Source: Combretum micranthum
Taxonomy: Eukaryota; Streptophyta; Magnoliopsida; Myrtales; Combretaceae
Length of the DNA stretch: 64,000 bases
Reading direction: 5' to 3'
Assembly (NCBI GenBank): GCA_024138025.1
Contig: JAMXBD010003416.1
Span: 1-64,000 of the forward strand
The notes beneath the pieces were generated by a model. That model was not told the origin of the DNA. It worked only from the letters and a program-made list of their open reading frames with translations, and ran no database searches. Numbering within the stretch: position 1 is the stretch's first letter; every line of letters starts with the position of its first letter. Below are positions 1 through 12,599 of the stretch, piece after piece. The position numbers and the translations under genes were made by a program.

Positions 1-724
1 TAATCTGTAAGCATTATCATTGATGCGCTCCAACACTTAGAAGGGTCTATCTCCTCTTGTTGTAAACTTGGACTTTCTTTGAGCAGAAATCTTTCCTTTC
101 CAAATGAACCCAAACCCAATTTCCGGGTTCAAACATGACTTTGATTCGACCCTTGTTAGCTTGCTTGGCATAATACTCATTTTTCTTCTCAACTTAATTT
201 TAACTTTTGCATGCAAATCTCTAATGAAATCTGCATTTTTCTTTCTATCATTGATTAACAAATTCATTAGTAGGCAAAAGAAAAATATCTAAGGGAGTCA
301 AAGGATTAAACACATAGACAATCTCAAAATGAAGATAAGATGTAGTGAAATGCACAAATCTATTATATGCAAACTCAACATATGGCAAACATTGCTTCCA
401 TTGTTTCAAATTTCTTTGAATTATAGCACGCAACAATGTAGTAAGAGTCCCATTAACTACTTCAGTTTGCTCATCACTTTGTGGTTGTGCAACGGTAGAA
501 AACAACAATTTTGTTCCTAATCTACTCCACAAATTTCGCCAAAAATGATTTAAGAATTTAACATCCCTATCACTCACAATTGTCCTTGGCATTCGATGCA
601 AACGCATTACTTCTTTGAAAAACAAATCGGCAATATGAGTTGCATCATCAGTTTTTAGAACAAGTAATGAAATGAGCCATCTTACTAAATCTATCCATAA
701 CAACAAATATGCTATCTTTTCCAC
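1..724 (-). pseudogene. Integrase core and C-terminal segment of gypsy pol (broken)
   Basis: Two reading-frame blocks. Bases 724-248 hold the catalytic core after the zinc-binding part, with [10 protein letters not shown] (second catalytic Asp) and [10 protein letters not shown] (catalytic Glu). Bases 267-37 hold a conserved tail with the pattern IRDLHAKV and AQRKSKF...RGDRPF, the gypsy integrase C-terminal module that precedes the polyprotein end. The two blocks are in different frames, and the last bases at the window start read toward the usual end-of-module motif only after another frame change. The first catalytic Asp (FMDF) lies in the neighbouring block at about 750. The core residues survive, but the frame does not. 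Confidence 0.85.
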
Positions 725-725
725 T

Positions 726-2243
726 TTAAGATCTAGGTAACCCTAAAATAAAATCCATGAAAATATCATTCCAGGGTTGATTAAGCACAAGTAAAGGTAT
801 ATACGGCCTATGTGACATCACTTTGGATTTAGCACGTTTACATATAATGCACTTTTCACAAAGGGCTTGCACATCATGTTTTATGTTAGGCCAATAAAAA
901 TGTTCTTGTAATATATCCAAAGTCTTTTTAACACCAAAATGACCCATCAATCCACCTCCATGTGTTTCCCTAACAAGCAATTGTTGCAAATAACATTTGG
1001 GAACACAGAGTTTTTTCTCTAAACAAATACCCCTCAAGCTTATAAAAATTAGGAAAGGCATGCTCAGAACAAGCATTCCAAACTTGGCTAAATCAGCATC
1101 AGACTCATACAAGTCCTTTACAAGCTCAAATCCAAGCAACTTAGCATGTAAATAAGTCAAACGTGCATACGCTCTTGATAATGCATCAGCTACTCCATTG
1201 TCTTTGACTTGCTTATACTTAATCACATAAGGAAAGGTCTCAATGAACTCCAACCACTTTGCATGTCTTTTGTTCAGCTTACTTGGGGACTTCAAATACT
1301 TCAAGCCCTCATGGGTCGAACGAACAATGAACTCCTTTGGCAATAGATAGTGTTGCCATGTTTGCAATGTCCTCACCAAGGCATACAATTCTTTATCATA
1401 TGCCGGATAGTTTAATGATGCACTACTGAGCTTCTCACTAAAGTAAGCAATCAACTTACAGTCCTGCATCAAAACACCACCAATACATTTTCCCGACGCA
1501 TCACACTCAATCTCGAAAACTTTATCAAAATTGGGCAGAATAAGCAAAGAAGCATTGGTTAACTTATCTTTCAAAATGTTAAAGGCCTTTTCATGCTTTT
1601 CAATCCATTTAAATCCAATATTCTTTTTAAGAAGATCATTTAAAGGAGTTGTTATAAAACTAAAACCCCTTACAAACCTCCTATAAAAGCTTGCTAAACC
1701 ATGACAACTTCTAACCTCATTCATATTTCTAGGTGTTGGCCACTCCCTAATTGCCCTCACCTTCTCTTCATCAATAGAAATTCCATTTGCACTTATAACG
1801 AATCCAAGGAAAATAACAGATTCCATGCAAAAAGTACACTTCTTTAAATTAGCATATGATCTATTTTCCCTTAAGATACTATAAACCTCAAACAAGTGTT
1901 GAACATGCTCATCTGAATTTTTGCTATAGATTAATACATCATCAAAGTATACAACAATAATTTTTCCAATGAAAACATGTAGAACATGATGCATCAACCT
2001 CATAAAGGTGCTAGGTCCATTTGATAACCCAAATGGCATTACCATCCATTCATAAAGACCATATTTAGCTTTAAAAGTAGTTTTCCATTCATCTCCCTCT
2101 TTCATGCAAATTTGGTAATATCTATTCTTCATATCAATTTTAGAAAACAAGCATACACCATACAACTCATCAAGCATATCATCAAGTCTAGGTGTAGGAT
2201 GTCTATACTTTACTGTAATCTTGTTGATTGCTCGACAATCCAT
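726..2243 (-). pseudogene. Reverse transcriptase, RNase H and integrase zinc-finger part of gypsy pol
   Basis: A 505-residue open block. It begins with the RT fingers motif [16 protein letters not shown], then [16 protein letters not shown] and the catalytic box [12 protein letters not shown] (residues about 97-108). RNase H follows with [17 protein letters not shown], the catalytic [10 protein letters not shown] and a [10 protein letters not shown]...ADALSRAY end. The integrase N-terminal HHCC finger comes next (HGGGLMGHF ... [11 protein letters not shown]), then [14 protein letters not shown], which supplies the first integrase Asp. It stops at a TAA exactly where related polyproteins continue, and the following codons (SGKDS) still read in the same frame, so this is a nonsense mutation. 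A frameshift follows before the rest of the integrase. RT and RNase H catalytic residues are intact. Confidence 0.93.
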
Positions 2244-2743
2244 TCACATACGCCATGTTCCATCATTCTTGGGCACAAGAATTTTAGGAACTAAACATGG
2301 ACTAAGGCTCTCTGTTACGAACCCTTTGTATCAACTTGCCTTTATATCTTTTTTTGTTTCCTTAGGATTTACTCGATACGTTGGCTTGTTAGGAATTGAA
2401 GCTCTAGGAAGGAAGTCTATTTTATGCTCAATGCCTCTTAAAGGGGGCAACCACTTGGTATCTCTTCAGGAAATAAGTCTTCAAATTCTTGCAACAAAGA
2501 CACAACCACACTAGGAATAGATTGGTTAAGTTCGTCAATAGATAAGTAAACATCCTTGTACATAAATACAAGTAATTGTTGTTTTGAATTCATAACACTT
2601 TTAACCCCACTTGTTTTAGCAATACCACTTACTCGTGTTTCACACTCAATACTCACTAGTGTGTGTTTGTCACTCTTTTTCTCACTCTTCTCTTGATCAC
2701 TCAAGTGTTTATCTCTCACTTTAAATTCCTTCGCAATTTCCAC
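2244..2743 (-). pseudogene. N-terminal pol segment (protease-RT linker), frameshifted
   Basis: Bases 2743-2438 encode an open block ending in [19 protein letters not shown], the conserved segment just ahead of the gypsy RT domain. The stretch between it and the RT block (about 2440-2244) carries recognisable RT-fingers sequence on the minus strand but is interrupted by frame changes. It belongs to the same degraded polyprotein as the downstream RT block. Confidence 0.75.
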
Positions 2744-3280
2744 AAGCCTCCCATGGCTTTAAGGGTGTTAGAATTACAAGCTTCTGGATTAACATGAAAG
2801 AATAATGATTCTTATGGCCATCATATCTAACCTTCCTAGCAAATTGCCATGGCCTTCCCAACAAAATATGACAAGCCTACATTGACACCACGTCACATTT
2901 AACCTCATCATGGTATTTGCCAATTGAAAATGTAACTAAAACTTGCTTAGTCACCTTAACTTCCCCACAATCGCTCAACCACTACAATTTATAGGGTGTT
3001 GCATGCCTTGAAGTTTTCAAATTCAGCCTATCAACTAACAAGATACTTGCCACATTCATACAAATTCCACTATCAATTATCAAACTACAAACCTTGTTGT
3101 TAACATGACATCTGGTGTGAAAGATATGCTCATGTTGTACCTCATCACCATCATCCTTAGTCTAAATATTCAGATCACTTAGTAATAAAAAATTCACCCT
3201 TCGTTGGCCCTTCATACTTAACATCACTACAGTCTTCTAATGGTAGCATATCATTGTCATTGGAACTGGCACTTTCCACA
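2744..3280 (-). pseudogene. Degraded protease region of the gypsy element
   Basis: This stretch sits between gag and the RT linker, where the aspartic protease of a gypsy polyprotein is expected. No long frame survives, and I cannot point to an intact DTG/DSG triad. The assignment is by position only. Confidence 0.4.
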
Positions 3281-3760
3281 TCACCATTTTCCAAGATCAC
3301 TATAGTCTTTTGATTTGGACATTTGAAGCAATATGTCCATATTCTTGGCACCTAAAACATCTAATATCATGTGATTTAGAAGATGATTTAGTTTTAGATT
3401 TACCTTTTGAAGATGAAACTGATTCTTTATCCTTCTTCTTATCTTCTTCAAACTTTGAAATTGCTTTGTAATCCTTCCACTTTGATTTCCAAGAAGATTT
3501 AGAAGATGAACCATAACTTGATTTATCTTAGAATTCAACTGCTTCTCAACTTTAATAGCTTCATGTAATTATCCTTCCATGTTTACATAGTGCAATAAGT
3601 CTACAATATCAACAATATCTTTGTTCAATCCACCAATGAATCTAGCCATTGTAGCTTTTGGGTCTTCCTCCACTTTAACCCTAATCATGGCCACTTCCAT
3701 TTCTTTATAATAGTCATCCACACTCATAGAAACCTGAGTTAGATTTTGCAACTTTCTGCA
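3281..3760 (-). pseudogene. Gag fragments with a damaged CCHC zinc knuckle
   Basis: Bases 3751-3569 encode a block with [19 protein letters not shown] and [10 protein letters not shown], typical of the plant gypsy gag (retrotrans_gag) domain. At about 3362-3310 the minus strand encodes CFRCQEYGHIAS, the first three ligands of a CX2CX4HX4C knuckle. The fourth Cys is displaced by a one-base shift (the frame reads ...ASNV). Lysine/serine-rich linker sequence lies between. Gag is therefore non-functional as read. Confidence 0.72.
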
Positions 3761-4805
3761 TAAGTCTCTGTGATAAAAACTGGGGAATGTATCTTTTTCT
3801 CATTACCACTTTCATTTCCTCCCATGTTCCAAAAGGCTATTCACCATACCTACACCGATTAAACACCAGTTGATCCCACTAACTTGATTTTCTTCTCTTT
3901 AGAGTAATTGCGACAATCAAATATGCGCTCTACTTTTCTTTTCCATTCTAGGTATAATTCAGGATCATTCTTTCCCTGGAAAGAAGGAATTTTCATCTTT
4001 ATGCTGCTCATGTTGCTATCATACTTTGGTACCTTTCCTTTCCTTCTTATGGAACCACCATCTTTAGAATCAGAATCTTCTCTTTCTTCTTCAACAGAGC
4101 ATTTCTTAAAAAGATCTATTTTTGCTAGGAGATTCTAAGTCATCCAGTCTCATATTCATCTTCCTTACTTCATCTCGCATGGATTTCATAAAGAATTTCA
4201 TATCCACATTAGAATTTCACCACCCTTACTCATGATTTTAAACTTGTAAGAAAAGACAAACAACTAAGCAAAAAAGTCCTTACACACGTGTGTACCCTCC
4301 AAGATATGAAATCTCTCGTATTTCTCTTTAATTGGCCTTTCTCGATATTAATCTCACATACTCTTGCCTTTAACCACTCAATTTTCTATTGTAAGTACTT
4401 GGTTATAACTTAATCAAAGATTTCAACACATAAAAGTCAAAGGCAAATTAGATTTTGATAACTCGAATTCCAAAGACAATCAATAAGGTCAAGAATCAAG
4501 AATCAAGGGACACAAAACAAGGAACAAAAACACAAGAATTTGAGGTTTCTATTGATATAATTTTCTAAAGAACACCAAGAATCTCAATTAGACAAAAATA
4601 TCAAAAATCAGAAAAAAAATTTTATACGAATTTCTTCTCTCTTTTTTTTTTTGTTTTCACGGCTTCTTCTTCTTCTTCTTTTTCTTATCTGATTAAGTTC
4701 AAAGAAATAAAAAACACAAGAAAGATAGGATCTTGGGAAAAGAAGGATAGATAGAACAAAACAAAGAAATCAACAAGGATAGAATTACTCGTTCAAGGAA
4801 CCTAT
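3761..4805 (-). other. 5' gag/leader region of the gypsy element, no intact frame
   Basis: The minus strand carries scattered gag-like codons up to about 4250 and then an AT-rich untranslated leader down from the PBS, with a CTT/GAA repeat near 4661-4682. No complete coding frame is visible. Confidence 0.5.
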
Positions 4806-4817
4806 GCTCTGATACCA
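4806..4817 (-). other. Primer binding site (initiator tRNA-Met type)
   Basis: The minus strand reads TGGTATCAGAGC, the standard plant PBS complementary to the 3' end of initiator tRNA-Met. It lies two bases inside a CA dinucleotide that ends the presumed LTR, the normal spacing. Confidence 0.9.
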
Positions 4818-4819
4818 AA

Positions 4820-5391
4820 TGATTCAAATGAGAACCCTAGGTATGTGAAACCTAAGACCCAACGCTCGACAATGGACCCTAGGATCGCCTCGAAACAAGC
4901 AATATGAATGAGACCTTGACCAAACTTGTGGATTAGAACCAACGTTATCAAGAAGCGAAACTAGACCCAATCAAACCTGTTGAATGGAACCTAAGTTATC
5001 AAAGGTAGATTTCCCTAAGCTTCAATGTTAAAGAAACCCGATATAGTTCTTTCTCAAGAACTAAGAGAAAATCCTCACGATGGAAGAAAAACTCATAGAA
5101 TTATGCATTCAACTATTATCTATCAAGATCCCAAACATAAGGTTCATATAGGCTACAAAACAACCTTGGAATACAAATTGACAAAGAAAAAATAAAAGAA
5201 ATTTGAAAATCTCCACGAAACTACATAGGTCGGTGGATACACCGGTGGTGTACTAACAAAGGCTGGTGGCATATAAGATATAAGCTGGCGATTTAGGCAA
5301 TAACTTTAAGAAATTTGATTCTGGTCGTTTCTGGTTACAACGTAAGCCAGCTATATGTCGTCATGCCCCAAAGTGTATCTTAAACATAACA
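4820..5391 (-). repeat. Probable 5' LTR of the minus-strand gypsy element
   Basis: The inner end (CA on the minus strand at 4821-4820) is well supported by the adjacent PBS. The outer end is placed at the minus-strand TG at 5391-5390 (TGTTATGTTTAAG), giving a 572-bp LTR. The partner LTR is outside the window, so the outer end could not be checked by comparison or target-site duplication and is provisional. Confidence 0.6.
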
Positions 5392-8300
5392 ATCTGCCAC
5401 ACTCGATATGAAGGCTTAAGTATGGAACCTTAGTCATCCGAAAAGCTTAGATACCGGGTGTGAGGCGTACCTTCACGATCATAGAGAACCAAACTTTGAA
5501 ACAAATTGTTTAAGAAAATATTCATAACAACAATTAAGAATGAAAATCATAACAAAAGCATCTTAAATATAAAACATATGGAGGCTTACAAATATCAAAG
5601 GGGCATTCCCCTATCAAAAATATATTAAGGCTATCATAGTCTATTCAAAATAATTACATCGGAGTTTTACTTAGAAGTCTAAGTCTACTTCTAGTCCTTG
5701 ACTTTATCCAAATGCTTCTGAATCCAAAAGGGTAGTACTTAAGAGAAATAGCCTCTGGGCTTCAGCTATAAATACGGCTACTGCAAAAGATATCTAAGAC
5801 GGGGTAAACTTACTTGCTTCATGAGAATTATTGCCACAATAAAGTACTAGTACAACCAATAATTCAAATAAGTTATTTGGACAAGCATATCAAATGTAAC
5901 AAACGCGTGAGCATACAATACATATGAATTTTCTAGGAATCATATGTTGGATGGATTTACACCCTCTATTTGGGGTTAGGTATTCTAAGCCTTATAGACT
6001 GTTACTCGCAAATAAGATTTTTGTAGTTTTACGCAAGCCACTACTAGCTGCTAAAATGTAGTTCATCTGAGTGTCTACTCATCGTTAAATTAATTCAAGC
6101 AACCATTCTCCGTTATGTAGAGTTTCAAGCTCTATGGACCTCACTAGTATGTCCTTGTCTCACTAAGTGTATAGTAATGAATGCAATGTGATTCAATACA
6201 TGTTATGCATGAATCAATTTAATTAAGTACTCATGACATAATATTAGATGTTTTAAGGGTGATCATAGAATTTATAGATATATCATTTCTATACTAAATC
6301 AAATATTAATTATAGACAATTCCCGCCTCGATATACTTAGCATAAATTCAACCATATATGTAAAGCACATGCACTTTCCCATTTTATCCTTTTCTAATTC
6401 TAATGCCACACTACAAGCAAAAACATAAGTACGAAATGTAAAAAATAAAGTCACTCGGCCATTGCGGTAGTCTAGTCAAAGTAGTCTTCTGGTAGGAAAA
6501 ATCACCCTCCATGTCACCTAAACAAAAGAAATACTCAAAATGAGTATTTCTTGAGAGTTCTACTTAAATTTGCCAATTCTATTTTCTAAGTTCGTCAAAA
6601 TTTGTATGGGGTGAAAATTCAACTTAAAATGGCCACAACTTGCTCATTTTAACTTAGAATTTCGCATGTAATATGTCGTTTTCTACCTACTCGAAGAGAT
6701 ATATCTATTTGTAATGTTATTTTTATCATAAAAGTCATTTAGGTTTCAAAATAGTATGGTACACAATTGTCACGAATTTCCCAATCCTTAAAAATGAATT
6801 TCTAAACTTTTCTTTACCCAAAAATCCATAAACAACACATAGATATTTATATAGTTGAAAAATCCTTTTAATACATTTGTAAACTCATATTATATATATG
6901 ATTCTAATGATGTTGTCTTAACAATGATTTTTCATAAAATAACTTATCTTAAGAGTTTGAAAAAGTGAAACTTGACAAATTTATTTTAAGTTATTGGAAA
7001 GAAAACTAAAAACTTTTGAGTTGTTATAATTATTTTTCCTTAGCTCCTAAAAGATAATTTAAATTCCAAAATTCTAGTCCTTTCAAGTTATCTACCAATT
7101 TTATCCTTTAAGTAGACTTTTGCTTAGTGAGTCTATTTTAACTTGAGTTGAAAAACTTGTCTTAATCTTAGTGTTTATTAAAATGTTAGTGTGGATCTTC
7201 TAAGTAAGTTTTCAAGAAAAAAATTGCATAATAAAGAATTATCAATATTATAGTTTTAAATGATATGGTAGTTTGAAAAGAGTTTAAAAAATCATTGGTT
7301 AAATTTTGAAAAATTCTTTCGTAATAACAACACTAAAATTTATGATGAACTTGTGTAAAATTTTTCAAAAGAATTCTTGCTGAAACAAATTTAGGTAGAA
7401 TCTTTCCTAAGTGATAAAATTACATTTTTATAATGAGCTTAACTTTTTTTTTTTTTTATCAAAAAAAGAACTTCTCTTATTTTTATTAAGACAATAACAA
7501 CATGATCATGCATGAACATGAATTTTATAATTAAGTACATGACAAAAATAATTAATATGAAAAAGGGAAGATATAAAAATAAAATAAGCACATAATAAAT
7601 ATTAAGTATTAAAAAGTTTTAACTTGTATCAAGGCTTCCCAAACTTAGACATGAACAAGCATAAAAAGAAAAAAAAAAGAAAATAAGAAAATTGTTTTAA
7701 CTTGATGAGGACAAGTCTAAAACTAGAAAGACTAGCCTTAATATAATATCATGAAATAAATAAATAAAGTGTAAGAAAAAAGAAATAAATTCGATGAGCA
7801 TAAATAAAAGTTATGTTAGTGAGCTTATATGCTCTAAGAAATATAGAAATGCATACATATATTTAATAACATATAGAAGTTAGATTAGAAGCATGAATAA
7901 TATAACATAACAAACAATAAAATTTTATATGAACAAGAATAAAACATGAACATATTGTTTCATAATGTAAAGAAATGGGTGGTAGAAAAAATGGGTTGAT
8001 GTGGTATGGAAATAGTGAGAATATGGAAAGATGGGAAGAAATTTGAGAGAGAAAATTTGATAAGTGTGTGAAAGAAATGGTGGGAGATGGGGTACTTATA
8101 GATAAATTTGGACGGACATTAGTTTAATTAAATAAAATGAAAAAGAAAAAATAGATGTGTGTGTGTGTGTGGCACCGGTTTGGTGTAAGAGAGAGAGAGT
8201 TGATTTGTTTTGTATTTTTATTAATAAAAAGTAATAATGTGTAAAGTATAATGTGAATAAAGTTTTATGGAAAAGGTAAATTGTAAGAACTAGATACGAC

Positions 8301-8809
8301 AGAGCGTAAGAATAGGTAGTAAGAAAAAATAAAGATAGAGAAATAGTTGTGAATAGTGTAGAATAGTAACATTAATAGTAGATAAGACAAAATAATACCG
8401 ATAGTAAGGAAAATACACGTAAACAAGCTTTATCTGATATTTTTAGATACCAAAAAATTCTAAAAGTGATATTTTCGAAATCCTTACATTATTATGAGTT
8501 TAACAGTCTTATCAAAATATTATTACCATTCGGTACACCAGGGCACGATTTTCAAAATTTGATCCCGTTCTAGTATGAAATGAACTAAATTTTAACGAAT
8601 TTGATAGTTTTAAGCTTTATTATATTATTATAAACTATAAACTATAATCTATGATTAACTCAATTTTATTGTTCAAGGGTTTAGATCACAAGATTACCAT
8701 ATTTAAATTTACTAGGATTTATTATAGGTTTACTGACTTTAGGGTTTCTAGTTGACTTCCGGTTCTAGCGTTTAAGTAGAAAACGTAGTATACAATCTAG
8801 GGGCTTACA
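5392..8809 (-). repeat. Long LTR-like block, probably Tekay/Del-type solo or orphan LTR
   Basis: On the minus strand the block starts TGTAAGCCCC at 8809, matching the TGTAATCCCC start of the complete chromovirus LTR in this window. It then runs through an AT-rich U3 to a TATA box (TCTATAAGTACC at 8102-8091) followed by pyrimidine-rich leader sequence. It carries no coding frame over 3.4 kb, as expected of the large LTRs of this clade. The inner end is uncertain because the neighbouring gypsy element abuts at 5391. No PBS is seen, so this may be a solo LTR or one interrupted by that insertion. Confidence 0.5.
8091..8102 (-). promoter_or_regulatory. Putative LTR TATA box
   Basis: The minus strand reads TCTATAAGTACC, followed downstream by C/T-rich sequence of the kind found around plant transcription starts. 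Its place about 700 bp inside the LTR-like block fits a U3 promoter. Confidence 0.45.
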
Positions 8810-8829
8810 ATGCCGATGGCCTAAAGGGC

Positions 8830-9150
8830 CTACGTCGGCGACGTAAACTTCTGCACCTGTGGTGTTGTAGGCAGCGCACAAATCAGAAAAGAAGGCCGAT
8901 AATCCTGCAATGTAAGCTGGCAGCTTTCATGTTGTAAACTTGATTCCAGCAAAGTAATAAGCTTGCCATCAGTGTTGGAGTCTTGTTGGATGGCTTTCCT
9001 CTTTTGTATCTCTATGATTAATCCATGTAAAACTTCATTCAGCTGCTTTGCTCTTGCTCTAGTCATCGGTCCTCTAATATCTTGCAATGGATCTTTGAAT
9101 TTTGTTGTTACCTTTAGAGTTGGTGCTACTTGATCCTTATCAAATCTCAT
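8830..9150 (-). pseudogene. C-terminal tail of a gypsy-type polyprotein (orphan fragment)
   Basis: A 106-codon frame containing IRGPMTRARAKQLNEVLHGL, the characteristic end of many plant Ty3/gypsy polyproteins, followed by a variable acidic/glutamine-rich end. No pol domain is attached: upstream on the minus strand (9151-9308) no frame continues and the Tekay-type element begins at 9309. It is probably left over from an element destroyed by later insertions. The stop lies 20 bp from the start of the long LTR-like block, though no convincing polypurine tract separates them. Confidence 0.65.
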
Positions 9151-9308
9151 GTCATTCCTCCTGATGGGGCCTTAGGTCTTCCTACCTCTCCGTTGTAGGC
9201 AGTGGGCTCTTTTTAGGTTCATTAGTGTCCTCAGGCCATGAGGCCCGAAGAATTGAGTGAATCGATGGCTATATTCCACGGTCAACACTATTGTTGCAAG
9301 TGGTTATG

Positions 9309-12259
9309 TGTAGTCCTTTGGTTTTGGCCATAGCATGAGTTAAAGATTTAAATAGAAATAAAATCTAAATCTAATTTTGTATCTTTAAAAAAAAAAATAT
9401 ATATATATATATAATAAATGTTTTGACAATTTATTAATTAGTATTTTCTAATCATATAATATGTTGTTTTGCATACGTTATAAAAGTTGTGATTTTTCAT
9501 ATTTTATAAATTAAACCCTTTCCAAAAGTACTAGAAATTTACTACAAGCCGTCACAATGAGTTTTAAAGCATGGACATACAGTCCTTTTTCTTAAATAAA
9601 GTTTCTTTTATTATATGTTGATATGACAATTCCCAGTTAAACCATACTTTTTTTTTTTTTTTTTACGAAAAAGAGAAGTAATAGGAGATTTGAAAGTTTA
9701 CAGAAAACTGGGCATTGTTGTTGTTTTCAGAAAACCACCGAAGTTTGTTTTTCTAAAATAATCTCACTTACCTGCACAAAATCTTTCTTCCAGACCTTCA
9801 CATTTTAGCTTGAAAAACCCCAAGATCGTGTTTGCAAGTTTTATCCCCAGTTTACACAAAACCACCACAATATTTTCGAAGTTTACTTTTCTAAAATAAT
9901 TTCACTCACTCGCACAAGATCTTTTTTCCAAACCTTCACATGTTAGCTTGAAAAAACCCCAAGATTATGTTTACAAGTTTTATCCCTAGTGTTTTGGAAA
10001 GAATAAAGTGAAGTAATTACGAAAAGTATAATAAGTATCTTTGTTTGCCTTATTTTCAAAGATTTCAAAAAGTATCTTTATTAAATACACATAGTACATG
10101 TGCACATTTCACCATTCCCATGTGAAATATCATTTTTAGCAGCTATCATATTTTAGAAAATTGAAAAACAAACTTGGTTTGCTGAGAAATGTTAAAAACA
10201 GGTAATAGCCTATTTTGCGAGTTTGTTTAGGCTTAACATGAAAATTTTTTTTTTATGTGTTTATCAACAAAAGCTATTTTACCCCATCTAAATAAAGAAT
10301 AACAAAAGATGCAATATAATAATAGATCTAACCTCTAAGCTTTTGTGTTGGATCTAAGTTAGGGTTTAGAAGATAGAGTTCGTGTTAGATTAGTTTGTTG
10401 TTGTTGTTGTTATGTTTTAGATTGTTTTTATGCGCTTTTTGATGCTAGGATCTGTTTTGGAGGAGTTAGTAGTGTTTTAGAGTGAGTTTAGATGTTGTTA
10501 TGTTTTTTCTTCATGATCACGACCTAGTTTTGCCCTCGAGTTGGATTAGTGGGAAGCCTTGTGTAAGTGTTGAGGGATAAGTTTATACACAATATCTAGT
10601 GTGGCCTGAAAGTGAAGCCTTTGACAATGCCAGCAACAAACACCTACACTTGTCGTAGCTAAAAATAAGTTTAAGTATTGGAGCATAGTGCCTGTTATGG
10701 CTTAAAGTTGACCCCTCGACTTACCCCTGACTTAACAACACATGATCCTTTGTTTGTTAAAGCGCGACATGGTTTTCTTGAAGCAAAATTCCCCACAACC
10801 CTTTTTAAGCTTCCTTCGACTCCCTGTTTGCTTAGGCTTTAGCTTAGCTTTGTGTAGCAATGTGACCCTCGACTTAACCTAGGTAGTAAGCGATAGAGAA
10901 GAACACAAGTTAAAAAGTTTTTAACAAGAATATAGGATGCTTAATCTTTGATAATAGTTCTATCTTCTCTGTTATGTGTTAGTGATGTATGCTTGTTGTT
11001 TTATAAGAGCTTTCAATAAAGACTTCAAGTTTCTCGAAGATTACTACAATCTCTAAGCAGAATGCATAGGAGAGTGACTTGAATCTTATCACGATGTTGT
11101 GCTTGTAATGTAGTTACACTTGTTTCTATGTAAACTCAATTGCTTATGTATAGGGATGGGGATAATGTATGTTGTATGGTGCTTGAATTTGTGGCAAGCG
11201 TTGATAACAGAATTGATAACAAATTTCTTAATGCTAAGGTGCAATGAATATTGATGATTGTCTAAACATTGTATGGCTGTCAATAACATGATCTAAGTCT
11301 TATTTGACCCTCAATCTAAAATAGACATGCATTGCATGACAATATACTGAATTCGCATGGTACCCATGTCACATATTGACATTCTAATCCAATGGTAATG
11401 CCTAGTCACGCAGGGAGAGTCTGGGTGGGGTTATCATAGGGATTGCTGGCCCTAGGGAACTAAGTTGACTTGAGGGACATCACATGAGTTAGGGAGGCTT
11501 TAGAGGTCAATGCTTAAGGGGTTTTTTAAGGTTCTAAGGTAGAGTTAAAGATTATATTTACTATACATATAAGTAAGTATATATATATACACACACACAC
11601 GCTAAGTAAGTTTTGGAAAAGCTTCTCCTTCCTTAGTTCTTCGTCTCTCCTAGACATGGCCTACTTAAGATTGGTCCTTGAACGCCCAAGGAAGGGCGTA
11701 AATCCCCATTGGTTTGGATTCCGGTCATCCAAATTGTGCATTATATATGGTTGAGTGTGTCATTGCATATGATTGTGATTAAAACTTGTTTGGTATCTAC
11801 TGAAGTGTGGTTTGATCATGCTATCTCATTGAGCTGTGGTGTGCTCACACTCCTACAGACTTTATGTGCTTTTAAGATCTCTAGAGTAGATCCAAGCTTG
11901 AAGCGAACGGATGAAGTAGACCTTAAGGGGAAAATCCAAGGCTCGAGTGAGAGTGGAGATAGTTCATTTTGTATAGACCAGCTTAAGGTTTCTTTTAAGT
12001 TGTAATGTTTTTTTAGGAGCCGATCCTAAGCGGTTATGAGAAAGTTTTTGCTATAAAGATCTTATATGTATGCAAAATTTCTTATCTTGACAACCTCACA
12101 ATCCTATTCTACAAGCCTATACCATGGAGTGTCCTAATGGTATGATGCCTATAAGTTTGTTTTATTAAAAAGCCTTGGTTGGATTATTTATCTGCTTGAT
12201 TTACTAATTTGTTTTAAGGAAATATTAATGCTACTAGGATGCCCTATGGGAGTGTGATA
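9309..12259 (+). repeat. 5' LTR of the chromovirus (2951 bp)
   Basis: Colinear with the 3' LTR over its whole length by visual comparison. It ends just ahead of the PBS. It is longer than the 3' copy mainly because of a roughly 130-bp tandem duplication at 9731-9991 and a short AT/CA microsatellite near 11580. Short frames inside it (for example at 11709-12005) are LTR sequence, not genes. Confidence 0.9.
9731..9991 (+). repeat. Tandem duplication inside the 5' LTR
   Basis: Two diverged copies (9731-9857 and 9858-9991) both start AAAACCACC and both end in a GTTTTATCCC(C/T)AG-type sequence. The 3' LTR has a single copy at about 18002-18135, so the duplication arose in one LTR only. Confidence 0.85.
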
Positions 12260-12264
12260 GGAGT

Positions 12265-12275
12265 TGGTATCAGAG
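12265..12275 (+). other. Primer binding site (initiator tRNA-Met type)
   Basis: TGGTATCAGAG lies five bases after the 5' LTR end (12259). The expected final C of the 12-base site is T. Confidence 0.88.
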
Positions 12276-12599
12276 TAAGGTTACATAGATGAGGAAATTC
12301 GAAAACGTATAAGATCTTTATGGAGATATAGCTTAGTGGACCTTGAATGTTAGATAGACCTATAATATAGAGTGTAAGGTTTGCATGGTGAGAAATGGTA
12401 GTCTAAGGGGACGTGTGTTTCGAGCATTAATGTAGTGCTGACCTTTAGGGAAGTTTTGTAGCTTTGTGTGTGGCTTTTGTTATGGTTTATGTGCCATTTG
12501 GTTTTTGGTTGTTGGTTTGATGTCAACAAGAGAAATAACAGGGACCCTTTGCTTTGGAAATAAGGGACAAGGAAGAAGAGCAAGGATTGCTTAGTTGTC

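Larger units (their letters stand above)
1..5391 (-). mobile_element. Ty3/gypsy LTR retrotransposon, minus strand, 3' end outside window
   Basis: Read on the minus strand the order is 5' LTR (about 5391-4820), PBS (4817-4806), gag remnants (about 4250-3280), a protease/linker zone, reverse transcriptase, RNase H, integrase and the integrase C-terminal segment running off the window at base 1. This is standard Ty3/gypsy order. Coding is broken by several frameshifts and stops, so the copy is not autonomous as assembled. The integrase C-terminal segment is the GDWVWVH-type of plant gypsy elements and no chromodomain is seen. I cannot assign a finer lineage without a tree. Confidence 0.9.

Noticed and set aside
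11709..12005. 98-codon plus-strand frame
   Set aside because: It lies wholly inside the chromovirus 5' LTR, and the equivalent place in the 3' LTR is not open in the same way.
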